This document shows positions 18,209-26,358 of a stretch of 64,000 nt of DNA, piece by piece (position 1 is the stretch's first letter; each line of letters begins with the position of its first letter). Below the pieces are notes generated by a model. The model made no database searches. It was not told the DNA's origin and was given only the letters and a program-made list of their open reading frames with translations. A program made the translations under genes and the position numbers. Source of the DNA: Janibacter melonis (GTDB taxonomy: Bacteria; Actinomycetota; Actinomycetes; Actinomycetales; Dermatophilaceae); assembly GCF_020567375.1 (NCBI RefSeq), contig NZ_JAJBZM010000002.1, positions 329,026 through 393,025 on the forward strand, in the 5' to 3' direction.

Positions 18209-19084
18209 ATGCCCCGGGTCGTCGCCGTCCTCCGCCCCGACGGCCCCGAGGTCGTCGACCCGGCGCAGCCCGTCATCACCGTCGACGACCTCGGCCTGAC
18301 CCGCGGCGACGGGTGCTTCGACTCCGGTCTCGTCACCGACGACGGCGACGGGCACGTCGTGCGCGGCCTCGACGACCACCTCGAGCGGCTGACGCGCTCG
18401 GCCGCAGCGCTCGAGATCACCCCTCCGCCGCGCGAGGCGTGGGTCTCGCTCGTCGACGCGGCCCTGGCCGCATGGGGCACCCCGGGCGACGCCTCCCTCA
18501 AGCTCGTCCTCACCCGCGGCCGCGAGTGGGACCCCGACGCGGGCCCGACGGCCTGGGCGGTCGTCTCGCCGCGGGCGTCGGGCCGGCCGCAGCGCGGCGA
18601 AGGGGGGAGCGACCCCGTCTCGGCGGTGACGCTCACCCGTGGTCACCCGAGCGACGCCTTCGAGGACGCCCCGTGGCTGCTCGGCGGGGCGAAGACCCTC
18701 TCCTACGTCGTCAACGTCGCCGCCCAGCGCGAGGCCGCACGGCGCGGGGCCGACGACGTCGTCTTCACCTCGACCGACGGGTACGCGCTCGACGCCCCGA
18801 TGGCCGGGCTGCTCGTCGTGCGCGACGGACGCTGGCTCTCCACGCCCACCGGACCCACGGGCATCCTCGAGTCGCTGTCGGTGGCGACGATCCTGCGGGC
18901 CGCCGCCGAGGACGGGCAGGACAGCGCCTTCGAGCTCGTGCCGGTCGAGCACCTCTACGACGCCGACGGGGTGTGGCTCGTCGCCTCGAGCCGCGGCCCG
19001 ACGCCGGTCGGCGAGCTCGACGGCCGCCCCCTCCGCGTCGACCCCGACCTCGTGGCCACGGCCGCCCGGTACGCCGGGTTCTGA
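18209..19084 (+). CDS. class IV aminotransferase / aminodeoxychorismate lyase-like
   Basis: A 291-residue fold-type IV PLP enzyme. The N-terminal VDDLGLTRGDGCFDSGLV, the Schiff-base Lys in GGAKTLSYVVNVAAQREA and VFTSTDGYALDAPMAGLLVV match 4-amino-4-deoxychorismate lyase (PabC) and related enzymes. That suggests a folate p-aminobenzoate step. A D-amino-acid or branched-chain aminotransferase role cannot be excluded. ATG 18209 follows TAGCGT by 7 nt (leaderless). An earlier in-frame GTG would overlap the -10 box. Confidence 0.82.
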   Translation: MPRVVAVLRPDGPEVVDPAQPVITVDDLGLTRGDGCFDSGLVTDDGDGHVVRGLDDHLERLTRSAAALEITPPPREAWVSLVDAALAAWGTPGDASLKLVLTRGREWDPDAGPTAWAVVSPRASGRPQRGEGGSDPVSAVTLTRGHPSDAFEDAPWLLGGAKTLSYVVNVAAQREAARRGADDVVFTSTDGYALDAPMAGLLVVRDGRWLSTPTGPTGILESLSVATILRAAAEDGQDSAFELVPVEHLYDADGVWLVASSRGPTPVGELDGRPLRVDPDLVATAARYAGF

Positions 19085-19183
19085 CCCGGTCGCGGTCCCT
19101 GGGCAGGCCCGGGTGCACCCTGGTCCCTCGACCCGCCCCGCGTCCTGGCGCGCAGAGCCCTCGACGTGGCTAGGCTCCCCGCC

Positions 19184-20113
19184 ATGGAGACGCTGAGCAT
19201 CCCTTCGCCCCACGACGGGCTGGCCCTGGCCACCTACGTGTGGGAGCCCGCCGGCGCGCCGAAGGCGGTCGTGCAGGTCGCGCACGGCATGGCCGAGCAC
19301 GCCCAGCGCTACGACCGGCTCGCCCAGCGCCTCACCGCAGCCGGGTACGCCGTCGTCGCCCACGACCACCGCGGGCACGGGGCGACCGTCGACGACCCGA
19401 AGGACGCCGGCTACCTCGCCGACGCCGGCGGGTGGAGCGCCGCGATCGTCGACATGCGCGCCGTCGGGGCCGCCGCGCGGGAGCGCTTCGCCGGGGTCCC
19501 CTTCGTCCTCCTCGGCCACTCGATGGGCTCCTTCCTCTCCCGCGAGCTCGTCTCGCGCGGCAGCGCGGGCATCGACGCGCTCGTGCTCTCGGGGACCATG
19601 GGCGACCCCGGGGCGCTCGGCAAGGTCGGGGCGCGCGTCGCGGCGCTCGAGGCGCGGCTGCGGGGCCGACGCCACCCGTCGTCGCTGATGAACACGCTGA
19701 CCTTCGGCTCCTTCAACAAGGAGTTCTCGCCCGCGCGGACCGACTTCGACTGGCTCTCGCGCGACACCGACGAGGTCGACGCCTACGTCGCCGACCCCCG
19801 CTGCGGCGCCGTCTTCACCTCCGGCTTCTTCGCGGACATGCTCGCCGGCGTGAGCGACCTGGCCAAGGACTCCAACGCCGAGCGGATCCGCAAGGACCTG
19901 CCGATCTACCTGCTGTCGGGCAGCCAGGACCCCGTCGGCGGGCAGGCCGCCGTCGAAGCCGTGCAGGCGCAGTACGAGCGGGTCGGGCTGACCGACGTCA
20001 CCGCCCGGGTCTACCCCCAGGGGCGGCACGAGATGTTCAACGAGACCAACCGTGACGAGGTCGTCGACGACCTCGTCACCTGGCTCGACGAGACCGTCGC
20101 GCGCGTCGGCTGA
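19184..20113 (+). CDS. alpha/beta hydrolase, monoacylglycerol lipase type
   Basis: A 309-residue serine hydrolase. The oxyanion HG motif is in VAHGMAEHAQRY, DHRGHG follows, the nucleophile is in GHSMGS, and the catalytic His is in QGRHEMFNE near the C terminus. This matches monoacylglycerol lipase or lysophospholipase (PldB-like) proteins. No signal peptide is visible, so it is probably cytosolic. ATG 19184 lies 7 nt after TAGGCT. Three small genes follow with overlapping or near-zero spacing. Confidence 0.87.
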   Translation: METLSIPSPHDGLALATYVWEPAGAPKAVVQVAHGMAEHAQRYDRLAQRLTAAGYAVVAHDHRGHGATVDDPKDAGYLADAGGWSAAIVDMRAVGAAARERFAGVPFVLLGHSMGSFLSRELVSRGSAGIDALVLSGTMGDPGALGKVGARVAALEARLRGRRHPSSLMNTLTFGSFNKEFSPARTDFDWLSRDTDEVDAYVADPRCGAVFTSGFFADMLAGVSDLAKDSNAERIRKDLPIYLLSGSQDPVGGQAAVEAVQAQYERVGLTDVTARVYPQGRHEMFNETNRDEVVDDLVTWLDETVARVG

Positions 20114-20119
20114 CCCGGC

Positions 20120-20803
20120 GTGAGCGCCGCTCGCACGCGGGTGCTCGGGCTGCTGCTGCTCCTGTCCGGCGCCTTCGTCGTCGCCGAGGTCGTCACCGCC
20201 TCGGCATGGACCGGGCCGGCGTACTCGTGGACCGGCACCGTCATCAGCGAGCTGGGCCGCACCGACTGCGGGGGCGGCGGTGCCCTCCCGACGTGCTCGC
20301 CGTGGCACGGGGTGATCAACGCGATGATGCTCGCCCAGGGTGTGCGGGTCGTCCTCGCCGTCGCCGTCGGCCTGTCGCTGCTGCGGGGAGCCGCGGGTCG
20401 TCTGGGGGTCGTGACCGCCGGTGCCGCGCTCGTCTACGGGGCGGGCATCGCCGGCGTCGGTCTCGCGCCCCTGTCCGACGCCGCCGTCGCCGGCTCGCCC
20501 GAGGCGCTGCGTCACGGGGTCGCCGCGCTCCTCGCGATCGGGGGCGGCGTGCTCGTCCTCGTGCTGCTCGCGGCGAGCCTGCGCCGCGACCACCCCAGGG
20601 CGGCCCTGCTGGCGGCGGTCCTCGCCGTGACGGGCACCGCGGGCGGGGTGGGCTTCGCCGTGCTGCCCGACCTGCAGGGGCTCACCGAGCGCGTCGCCGT
20701 CTACGCCCCCATCGCCTGGCAGGTCGTCGTGGGCTCGGTGCTGCTCGTCGTACCGGCCCGGACCGCCTCTCGTCGCGGGCCTGGCGCGGTCGCCGCGCCA
20801 TGA
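20120..20803 (+). CDS. DUF998-type membrane protein
   Basis: A 227-residue protein with about six hydrophobic segments. The YSWTGTVISELGRTDCGG and SPWHGVINAMM region between helices 1 and 2 is typical of DUF998 proteins, whose function is unknown. GTG 20120 is 6 nt after the lipase stop, so the two are probably co-transcribed. The stop overlaps the next ATG. Confidence 0.75.
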   Translation: MSAARTRVLGLLLLLSGAFVVAEVVTASAWTGPAYSWTGTVISELGRTDCGGGGALPTCSPWHGVINAMMLAQGVRVVLAVAVGLSLLRGAAGRLGVVTAGAALVYGAGIAGVGLAPLSDAAVAGSPEALRHGVAALLAIGGGVLVLVLLAASLRRDHPRAALLAAVLAVTGTAGGVGFAVLPDLQGLTERVAVYAPIAWQVVVGSVLLVVPARTASRRGPGAVAAP

Positions 20804-21123
20804 GCACCCCCATGCCCCCGCTCGACCCGCGAGATGCCGGCGCGCCTCGCCGGCGCGGTCGACGGCGGCACACGGTGGCTGTCCTCGCCGGCTTCCTGCC
20901 CTCGGTGCCGCTGCTCCTGTGGCTCGCCCTCGTCGCCATCACCGAGGCCGTCGACCGGTCCTCGGCGCCGCAGCCCGGCGCCGTCGGTCAGGTGCTCGGG
21001 TGGACGCTCCTCGTCCTGCCGGTCACGCTCGTCCTCGGTCTGCCCCTCGTCGGCCTCGTCTACCTCGTCGCCGGGCTGCGGGACTCGCGGACCCGTCGTC
21101 GGGCGCCTGCGGTGGCACGATGA
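20800..21123 (+). CDS. small hypothetical two-helix membrane protein
   Basis: 107 residues: a basic N-terminal stretch, then two hydrophobic segments (TVAVLAGFLPSVPLLLWLALVAI and a second rich in Leu/Val), ending in a basic tail. I do not recognise the family. The ATG overlaps the TGA of the DUF998 gene, and the stop overlaps the next start (ATGA). It therefore belongs to the lipase-DUF998-acetyltransferase run. Confidence 0.65.
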   Translation: MSTPMPPLDPRDAGAPRRRGRRRHTVAVLAGFLPSVPLLLWLALVAITEAVDRSSAPQPGAVGQVLGWTLLVLPVTLVLGLPLVGLVYLVAGLRDSRTRRRAPAVAR

Positions 21124-21419
21124 CGGACATGGCCGACATCGAGATCCGCAAGGACGAGCAGCGCTCCCGCTACGAGGCCGTCGTCGACGGCCAGGTCGCC
21201 GGGTACGCCGAGTACCGCGACCGCGGTGAGGCGATCCAGCTGCCGCACACCGTCGTCGAGGACGCGTACGAGGGGCAGGGCGTCGGCTCGGCGCTCGCAC
21301 GCGGCGCGCTCGACGACGTGCGCGCGCAGGGCAAGCTCGTCGTCCCGACGTGCCCCTTCATCGCGTCGTACGTGGAGCGTCACGACGAGTACGCCGACCT
21401 CGTCGTCACCGGCTCCTGA
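21120..21419 (+). CDS. small GNAT-type N-acetyltransferase (YjdJ-like)
   Basis: A 99-residue protein of the short GCN5-related class. A strand-turn-strand start (SRYEAVVDGQVAGYAEYRD) is followed by LPHTVVEDAYEGQGVGSAL, which contains the acetyl-CoA pyrophosphate loop (QGVGSA). CPFIASYVERHDEYADLV follows. Such mini-GNATs are widespread and mostly uncharacterised. ATG 21120 overlaps the upstream stop; ATG 21129 is an alternative start. Confidence 0.83.
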   Translation: MTDMADIEIRKDEQRSRYEAVVDGQVAGYAEYRDRGEAIQLPHTVVEDAYEGQGVGSALARGALDDVRAQGKLVVPTCPFIASYVERHDEYADLVVTGS

Positions 21420-21463
21420 CCCCGCCCGGGGCGCCGACCAGGCGCGCCGGGGATGATGGGGAG

Positions 21464-22135
21464 GTGAGCTCATCCCCCTTCGCCGACCGCACCTTCGCCG
21501 CCGTCATCTTCGACAACGACGGGACCCTCGTGGACTCGAGCGGCTCCGTCGAGCGCTCGTGGGTGCGCTGGGCGCAGGAGCACGACGTCGACCCGCGCAC
21601 GCTCGCCGGCCACCACGGCATGCCGGCGGCCGCGATCATCGACTCCGTCGCCCCGCACCTCGACGCGACGACCGCGCTCGCCCGCATCGACGAGCTCGAG
21701 CTCGCCGACGTCGAGGGGATCGTCGCACTGCCCGGCGTGCTCGTGGCGATCGCGGCCCTCGCCGAGCAGGGCGGGCGCTACGCCGTCGCGACCTCGGCCC
21801 ACCGCGAGCTCGCCCAGGTGCGCCTGGCGACCGCGGGCATCGACGCCCCGGAGGCCTTCGTCACCGTCGACGACGTCGAGCGCGGCAAGCCCGCGCCCGA
21901 CCCCTTCCTCCTCGCCGCGCAGCGTCTCGGCGTGGACCCGACCGACTGCCTCGTGTGCGAGGACGCCCCGAGCGGCATCGCCGCGGCCCGGGCCGCCGGG
22001 TGCGCGGTGCTCGCGGTCACCACGACCACCGAGCCCGGCGACCTCGGCGACGCCGACCTCGTCGTCGACTCGCTCGCCGACGTCTCCTTCGAGGTCGTCG
22101 ACGGGCGAGTGCGCGTCACGCCCGTGGCAGGCTGA
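21464..22135 (+). CDS. HAD-superfamily hydrolase (phosphoglycolate/beta-phosphoglucomutase-like)
   Basis: A 223-residue phosphatase of HAD subfamily IA. Motif I is FDNDGTLVDSSG (DxD with nucleophilic Asp), followed by a helical cap. Motif II is ATSAH, motif III the Lys in RGKPAPDPF and motif IV CEDAPSGIAAARAAG. Sugar-phosphate dephosphorylation is the family norm; the substrate is not deducible. GTG 21464 follows GGGGAGG closely. Confidence 0.87.
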   Translation: MSSSPFADRTFAAVIFDNDGTLVDSSGSVERSWVRWAQEHDVDPRTLAGHHGMPAAAIIDSVAPHLDATTALARIDELELADVEGIVALPGVLVAIAALAEQGGRYAVATSAHRELAQVRLATAGIDAPEAFVTVDDVERGKPAPDPFLLAAQRLGVDPTDCLVCEDAPSGIAAARAAGCAVLAVTTTTEPGDLGDADLVVDSLADVSFEVVDGRVRVTPVAG

Positions 22136-22139
22136 GGTC

Positions 22140-22637
22140 ATGGTCGAGCGCACGCAGCAGGACCGAGAGCTCGACACCTTCTGGTCTCTGGCCAGTCGTC
22201 GGCTGCGTCTGCCGGGCGTCCCGACCTACACCGGGGTCAACCCGCTCGGGCTGCTCCGCCCGCCGTCGTGGGCCTTCGGCTCGACGCCCGAGCAGGCCGA
22301 CCGGCTCCTCGCGCTCGTCCTCGACGGCACGAAGACCGCCACCGCGAGCGCCCACTCCGACTACCTCTCGGCCGGCGAGCCGCTGCCCGAGGCGGGTGAC
22401 CTCGGTATCGTCCTCGACGGGGCGGGTCACCCCCGGGCCCTCGTGCAGACGACTCACGTGCGGGTCATCCCCTTCGAGGACGTCGACGAGGACCACGCGC
22501 ACGCCGAGGGCGAGGGCGATCGCAGCCTGCGCTACTGGCGGCTCGCGCACGAGCACTACTTCGAGGCGCACGCGGCCGGCGGCTACCGGCCGGACATGCC
22601 CGTCGTCCTCGAGCGGCTGCGGGTCGTCTACCCCTGA
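22140..22637 (+). CDS. ASCH-domain protein
   Basis: A 165-residue protein with the ASCH (PUA-like beta-barrel) signature. WAFGSTPEQADRLLALVLDGTKTATAS opens the fold, GDLGIVLDGAGHPRALVQTTHVRVIPFEDV forms the barrel, and RYWRLAHEHYFEAH is the C-terminal helix. ASCH proteins are thought to bind RNA or nucleotides, and one relative is an amidohydrolase acting on modified cytidine. The start is 4 nt after the HAD gene stop, so the two are likely an operon. Confidence 0.85.
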   Translation: MVERTQQDRELDTFWSLASRRLRLPGVPTYTGVNPLGLLRPPSWAFGSTPEQADRLLALVLDGTKTATASAHSDYLSAGEPLPEAGDLGIVLDGAGHPRALVQTTHVRVIPFEDVDEDHAHAEGEGDRSLRYWRLAHEHYFEAHAAGGYRPDMPVVLERLRVVYP

Positions 22638-22641
22638 GGGC

Positions 22642-23166
22642 TCAGGCGTCGGCGACGCGCGGTGCCATCGGGTCCTCGCCGCCGGCCTGCAGCTCGCGCT
22701 CGACGTAGGCCTCGATGTCGTTGACGTCGTCCTGGCTGCGCGCGACGACGGCGAGCAGGTCGTCCATGACGGCGACCTCCTCGACCTGCTCCTTGATGAA
22801 CCACTGCATGAACTGCTCGGCGGCGAAGTCGTCCTCCTGGCGCGCCGTGCGGGTCAGCCCGTGGATCTGCGTCGTGACCTCGCGCTCCTGGGCGAGGGCC
22901 CGCTCGACGGGGGCGACGACACCCTCGAAGCCGTTCACCGGCGCGGACACGGCGGGGATCTGCACCGGCTGGTCGGTGTCGATGAGGTAGCGCATCATCA
23001 TCATCGCGTGGTCGCGCTCCTCGCGCGCCTGGCGGTAGAAGAAGCCGGCCATCTGCGGCATCGTCAGCGCGTCGTAGTGCACGGCGATCGCGACGTACTG
23101 CTGGTGGGCCGCGAACTCCTCACCGATCTGGACGTTGAGCTGGGCGGCGAAGCGCGAGGTCGTCAT
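22642..23166 (-). CDS. bacterial non-haem ferritin
   Basis: A 174-residue four-helix iron-storage subunit. The ferroxidase ligand regions are visible: Glu in IGEEFAAHQQYVAIAVHYD (helix A), Glu and His in QAREERDHAMMMM (helix B), and Gln/Glu in FMQWFIKEQVEEVAVMDDL. ATG 23164-23166 is preceded by TAGCCT at 8 nt and lacks a Shine-Dalgarno, suggesting a leaderless message. It faces convergently the ASCH gene. The minus-strand gene upstream of it is a micro-protein with an iron box, so a shared iron theme is likely. Confidence 0.9.
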   Translation of the reverse strand: MTTSRFAAQLNVQIGEEFAAHQQYVAIAVHYDALTMPQMAGFFYRQAREERDHAMMMMRYLIDTDQPVQIPAVSAPVNGFEGVVAPVERALAQEREVTTQIHGLTRTARQEDDFAAEQFMQWFIKEQVEEVAVMDDLLAVVARSQDDVNDIEAYVERELQAGGEDPMAPRVADA

Positions 23167-23220
23167 ACCGCGCAAGGCTAGGCAGACGGGGGGCTGCTGT
23201 CACGTGAGGACAGGCGAGCC

Positions 23221-23403
23221 TCAGGCGGCCTTCCTCAGCTTCGACTTCGCCTCGACGGTGACGAGCTTGCGCTTGTGGACGGCGTAACCCTCGGGCATCT
23301 TGCCCTCCTTGAGCAGACGGATCGGGCAGGAGTCGCAGCGCTTCTTGGACACGCAGCACTTCTGCTTGACCTTGATCTTGCCGATCCGGACCTTCTTGCT
23401 CAC
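23221..23403 (-). CDS. small basic cysteine-rich protein under an iron box
   Basis: A 60-residue, strongly basic protein with about a third Lys/Arg. It has a compact Cys set CCVSKKRCDSC (Cys16, 17, 23, 26), then PIRLL and a C-terminal VHKRKLVTVEAKSKLRKA. Four clustered cysteines could bind iron, zinc or a small Fe-S centre (inference). I do not recognise a named family. GTG 23401-23403 is 7 nt after TACCGT, so it is probably leaderless. A near-consensus DtxR/IdeR operator lies 19-37 nt upstream, and the next gene on the strand is ferritin. Confidence 0.75.
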   Translation of the reverse strand: MSKKVRIGKIKVKQKCCVSKKRCDSCPIRLLKEGKMPEGYAVHKRKLVTVEAKSKLRKAA

Positions 23404-23421
23404 GAGAAGAACGGTAGCGCA

Positions 23422-23440
23422 CAGGTAAGCCTTGCCTCAC
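23422..23440 (-). promoter_or_regulatory. DtxR/IdeR-type iron box
   Basis: On the minus strand GTGAGGCAAGGCTTACCTG. This 19-mer matches the actinobacterial iron box TTAGGNNAGGCTNNCCTAA at most core positions. It ends just upstream of the TACCGT -10 of the 60-residue protein gene, so it would overlap the -35 and repress when iron is plentiful. Confidence 0.7.
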
Positions 23441-23468
23441 CATCTTCCGCAGGACGGAACGCGCCTGG

Positions 23469-24251
23469 TCAGACGAAGGGGTTGCCGTCCACCATCCCGG
23501 GCTCCGCGCCCGGCTCGGTGTAGTACTCGACGCCGAACATCGCCGTGTACGCCGGCGGCGGCATCTGCAGCATCCCCTGCACGTCCTCCTGGCTGCCGTG
23601 GCACTCCAGCGCGCGGCGCTTGCGGTCGAGGACGCCGGTGACGTCGACGCGGTGGTGGATCTGCTCCTGCGGCAGGCCGATCGGCTCGCCGTCCGCCATC
23701 GGCTCGTCGGCGTCCCACCCGGGGTCCATGCCCATCTCCTTCGCGGCGGCGATGCCGCGGCGGATCTCGTCGCGGTTCATCGTGCCCTCGAGCAGGCGGG
23801 GTCGGCGGGCAGCCAGCTCGGCGGCCCGGTGGGCGACGCGGTGGACCTGGACGTGGTCGGGGTGCCCGTAGCCGCCGTGCCAGTCGTAGCCGACGAGCAC
23901 ATCGGCGTCCTCCTCGTCGAGGATCGCGGCGAGGCGCCCGGCGGCCTCGTCGACGTCGGCGCCGTGGAAGGAGCCGTCGTGGGAGTTCTGCTCCCACCCG
24001 TGCATCCCGGAGTCGCGGTAGCCGAGCCACTCGACGCGCGCCGTCCCGGTGACCCGGGCGGAGGCCTCGGCCTCGGCACGGCGGTGGGCGGCCAGGCCGT
24101 CGACGCCGACCCCGTCGGGCACCGTGCCGAGCTCGCCGCCCGTCGCGTAGACGGCGACGACCCGCTGTCCGGCGTCGCTGGCGAGGATCATCGAGCCGGC
24201 CGTGCCGGAGGCCTCGTCGTCGGGATGGGCGTGGAGGAAGACGATGGTCAC
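23469..24251 (-). CDS. PIG-L family deacetylase, mycothiol S-conjugate amidase-like
   Basis: A 260-residue zinc-dependent GlcNAc-type deacetylase/amidase. FLHAHPDDEASGTAGSM holds the metal-binding His and Asp plus the catalytic Asp, and GGYGHPDHVQVH supplies the second His pair. In mycothiol-producing actinobacteria such proteins include MshB and Mca. The length and C-terminal FGVEYYTEPG fit this group without deciding between them. GTG 24249-24251 is used. It is transcribed away from ferritin and the micro-protein only in spacing; all are minus strand with separate promoters. Confidence 0.82.
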   Translation of the reverse strand: MTIVFLHAHPDDEASGTAGSMILASDAGQRVVAVYATGGELGTVPDGVGVDGLAAHRRAEAEASARVTGTARVEWLGYRDSGMHGWEQNSHDGSFHGADVDEAAGRLAAILDEEDADVLVGYDWHGGYGHPDHVQVHRVAHRAAELAARRPRLLEGTMNRDEIRRGIAAAKEMGMDPGWDADEPMADGEPIGLPQEQIHHRVDVTGVLDRKRRALECHGSQEDVQGMLQMPPPAYTAMFGVEYYTEPGAEPGMVDGNPFV

Positions 24252-24321
24252 CCGCCCATGATGTCTCAGCGGGCAACCCCCTTCGGCCGGGTCGTCGAGG
24301 GCGGGTCGGGCGAAGGGGGGC

Positions 24322-25485
24322 TCAGCCGGCCACCGGGGTGGCCACGGGACGCGGTGGGGTGGCCTGCGCCGCCAGCTCGGCCCGCCGCTCGTAGGCCCAC
24401 CCGGGTCCGCGCAGGAGGAAGCCGGCGCGGTCGGACCAGGTCGGCGCGGTGGCGACGTCGCGGGCGATGTCGCGCCACTCGTGGGTGGCGATGGTGCGCA
24501 CGTCGTAGGTCTCGAGGTTGCGCGTCAGGCCGTAGCGCACCCGCTCGTCCTCGGGCTCGAAGGTGCCGAAGAGCTTGTCCCACACGATGAGGATCGAGCC
24601 GTGGTTGATGTCGAGGTACTGCCGCTGGCTGCCGTGGTGGGCGCGGTGGTGGCTGGGGGTGTTGAGCACGCGCTCGAGACGGCCGATGGAGCGGATCGCC
24701 TCGGTGTGGATCCAGAACTGGTAGATGAGGTTGATCGCGCGGGCGTCCTCGATGGCGCGCGGGCTCACCCCGAGCAGCGCGAGCAGGCCGTAGGGGACGG
24801 CCATGGTGATGCCCTCGGCGACGGGCTGGCGCAGGGCGGTCGAGAGGTTGTACCGCTCGCTCGAGTGGTGCACGACGTGGACCGCCCACAGCCAGCGCGA
24901 CTCGTGCGAGAGGCGGTGGTTCCAGTAGTAGATGGCGTCCCAGCCGGCGATCGCGACGAGTGCTCCGACCTTGCCGTGCAGGGCGAAGGGGGACCACCGC
25001 GCCAGCCGGGTCGCGGAGGTCTGGGTGCTCCACAGCGTCGCGGCGGACAGGGCCGCGGTCGCGACGGCGGCGACCGCGGAGCCGGCGGTGAGCCGACCGA
25101 GGGCGTCGACCCGGGAGCGCACGAGCTCGGGCTCGACCTGCTGCGAGGGCAGGGTGCCCGCCTCGGGCAGATGACCGAGCTCGCGGCGGCGGCGCAGCAC
25201 GTCGCCGACGGTCGTCACCACGGCGGCCGTCAGGCCCACGCCCGCGAGGACCGTGCCGAGCCGGCCGCTGCCGGGGGCGAGTCGTCGCAGTGCCGGGGCG
25301 GTGACGAGCGGGACGACGAGGCTGCCGACCCCCATCGCGAGGCTGGCGATCGTGTCCTGGAGCTCGTAGTCGCCCGCGCGCTCCTCGCCCTCGGGCGCCG
25401 GGTGACGCTTCTGCCACGCGTACTCGGCCCCCATCGCGGCGACGAAGCCGGGGATGGCGAGGACGGTGAGATCGGGACGTGCCAC
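24322..25485 (-). CDS. sterol desaturase/fatty acid hydroxylase family membrane protein
   Basis: A 387-residue di-iron membrane enzyme. The three His clusters are HRLSHE, HVVHHS and HHRAHHG, with WIHTEAI between the second and third, as in the family. About six hydrophobic segments flank them. Family members hydroxylate or desaturate lipids such as sterols, carotenoids, alkylglycerols or fatty acids, so lipid modification is inferred without a specific substrate. The GTG 25483 start gives a first helix LAIPGFVAAMGAEYAW. Confidence 0.85.
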   Translation of the reverse strand: MARPDLTVLAIPGFVAAMGAEYAWQKRHPAPEGEERAGDYELQDTIASLAMGVGSLVVPLVTAPALRRLAPGSGRLGTVLAGVGLTAAVVTTVGDVLRRRRELGHLPEAGTLPSQQVEPELVRSRVDALGRLTAGSAVAAVATAALSAATLWSTQTSATRLARWSPFALHGKVGALVAIAGWDAIYYWNHRLSHESRWLWAVHVVHHSSERYNLSTALRQPVAEGITMAVPYGLLALLGVSPRAIEDARAINLIYQFWIHTEAIRSIGRLERVLNTPSHHRAHHGSQRQYLDINHGSILIVWDKLFGTFEPEDERVRYGLTRNLETYDVRTIATHEWRDIARDVATAPTWSDRAGFLLRGPGWAYERRAELAAQATPPRPVATPVAG

Positions 25486-25568
25486 GGTGCACTCCTAGAT
25501 GGGGGACGGCGGTCACCCTAGGCCGCCCCGCCCGGTCCCGTCAGTGATCAGCGCCTCGCCGGTGACGG

Positions 25569-25663
25569 TGGTCTCGAGGCTCGGGCGCTGCGCGCCCGTC
25601 GCACCTCGACCAGCGAGAGGCCCTTGCTGGTCGAGGTGCGAGCGACAGCGAGCCTCGAGACCA
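25569..25663. repeat. large inverted repeat of the TGGTCTCGAGGCTC family
   Basis: TGGTCTCGAGGCTCG, a variable middle, then CGCACCTCGACCAGC, an 11-nt loop, and the complementary arms GCTGGTCGAGGTGCG and CGAGCCTCGAGACCA. It lies between divergent genes and so is not a terminator. A half copy is at 3053-3130, which indicates a dispersed family. Confidence 0.75.
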
Positions 25664-25676
25664 CGTCGTCGACGGA

Positions 25677-25700
25677 CGAAGGGGGTTGGGTCCCCCTTCG
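25677..25700. repeat. short hairpin CGAAGGGGG / CCCCCTTCG
   Basis: Perfect 9-bp inverted pair around TTGGGT, 57 nt upstream of the LOG gene start and close to its promoter. It is one of several inverted pairs of the over-represented 9-mer. Confidence 0.6.
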
Positions 25701-25756
25701 CCCGGCAGATCTGCGGGATTGGGCATCCGCAGGGGTGTGGTGCCTACGCTGGGCGG

Positions 25757-26347
25757 GTGCTGCGCAGCGTCTGCATCTTCACCGGGTCGAGCCCCGGCAC
25801 CGACCCGACCCTCGTCGACGCCGCCCGTGAGGTCGGGGCCGAGCTGGCCCGCCGCGGGATCGGCGTCGTCTACGGCGGGGGTGGAGCCGGGCTCATGGGT
25901 GCCGTCGCCGACGGCACGATGGGCGAAGGGGGAGAGGTCGTCGGGGTCATCCCGGACTTCATGGTCCAGCGCGAGTGGGGCCGCGACGACATCACCGAGC
26001 TGCACGTCGTCACCTCGATGCACGAGCGCAAGGCGAAGATGGCCGACCTGTGCGACGCCTTCCTCGTCCTGCCCGGGGGCATCGGCACGCTCGAGGAGCT
26101 CTTCGAGGTGTGGACCTGGCGTCAGATCGGCCTGCACGGCAAGCCGATCGCCCTCCTCGACCTCCCCACCGCGTCCGGCACGGGCTTCTGGCAGCCGCTG
26201 CTCACCGCCCTGCAGGGCCTGGCCGACGCCGGCTTCGTCAGCGCGGAGAGCCTCGCGGACGTCGTCGTCGCCCCCGACCTCGACAGCGCGCTCGCCGGGC
26301 TGGCGCAGCGCCCCACCGACTCCCGGCTCCTGCGCCCGGGCACCTGA
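25757..26347 (+). CDS. LOG family protein (TIGR00730 type)
   Basis: A 196-residue Rossmann-like protein with the LOG signature PGGIGTLEELFEVWTW and the N-terminal CIFTGSSPG plus GGGGAGLMGAVA. Plant and several bacterial members are cytokinin riboside 5'-monophosphate phosphoribohydrolases, releasing base from nucleotide 5'-monophosphates; bacterial roles are mostly uncharacterised. GTG 25757 lies 6 nt after TACGCT, a leaderless layout. A DUF5701 gene follows 11 nt later, with GAGGAG as ribosome binding site. Confidence 0.88.
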   Translation: MLRSVCIFTGSSPGTDPTLVDAAREVGAELARRGIGVVYGGGGAGLMGAVADGTMGEGGEVVGVIPDFMVQREWGRDDITELHVVTSMHERKAKMADLCDAFLVLPGGIGTLEELFEVWTWRQIGLHGKPIALLDLPTASGTGFWQPLLTALQGLADAGFVSAESLADVVVAPDLDSALAGLAQRPTDSRLLRPGT

Positions 26348-26358
26348 GGAGACCCGCC

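Noticed and set aside
24481..25521. Antisense frames opposite the sterol-desaturase-like gene and similar long opposite-strand frames elsewhere
   Set aside because: High GC makes opposite-strand frames open; none shows a start signal, domain or codon-position bias of its own.
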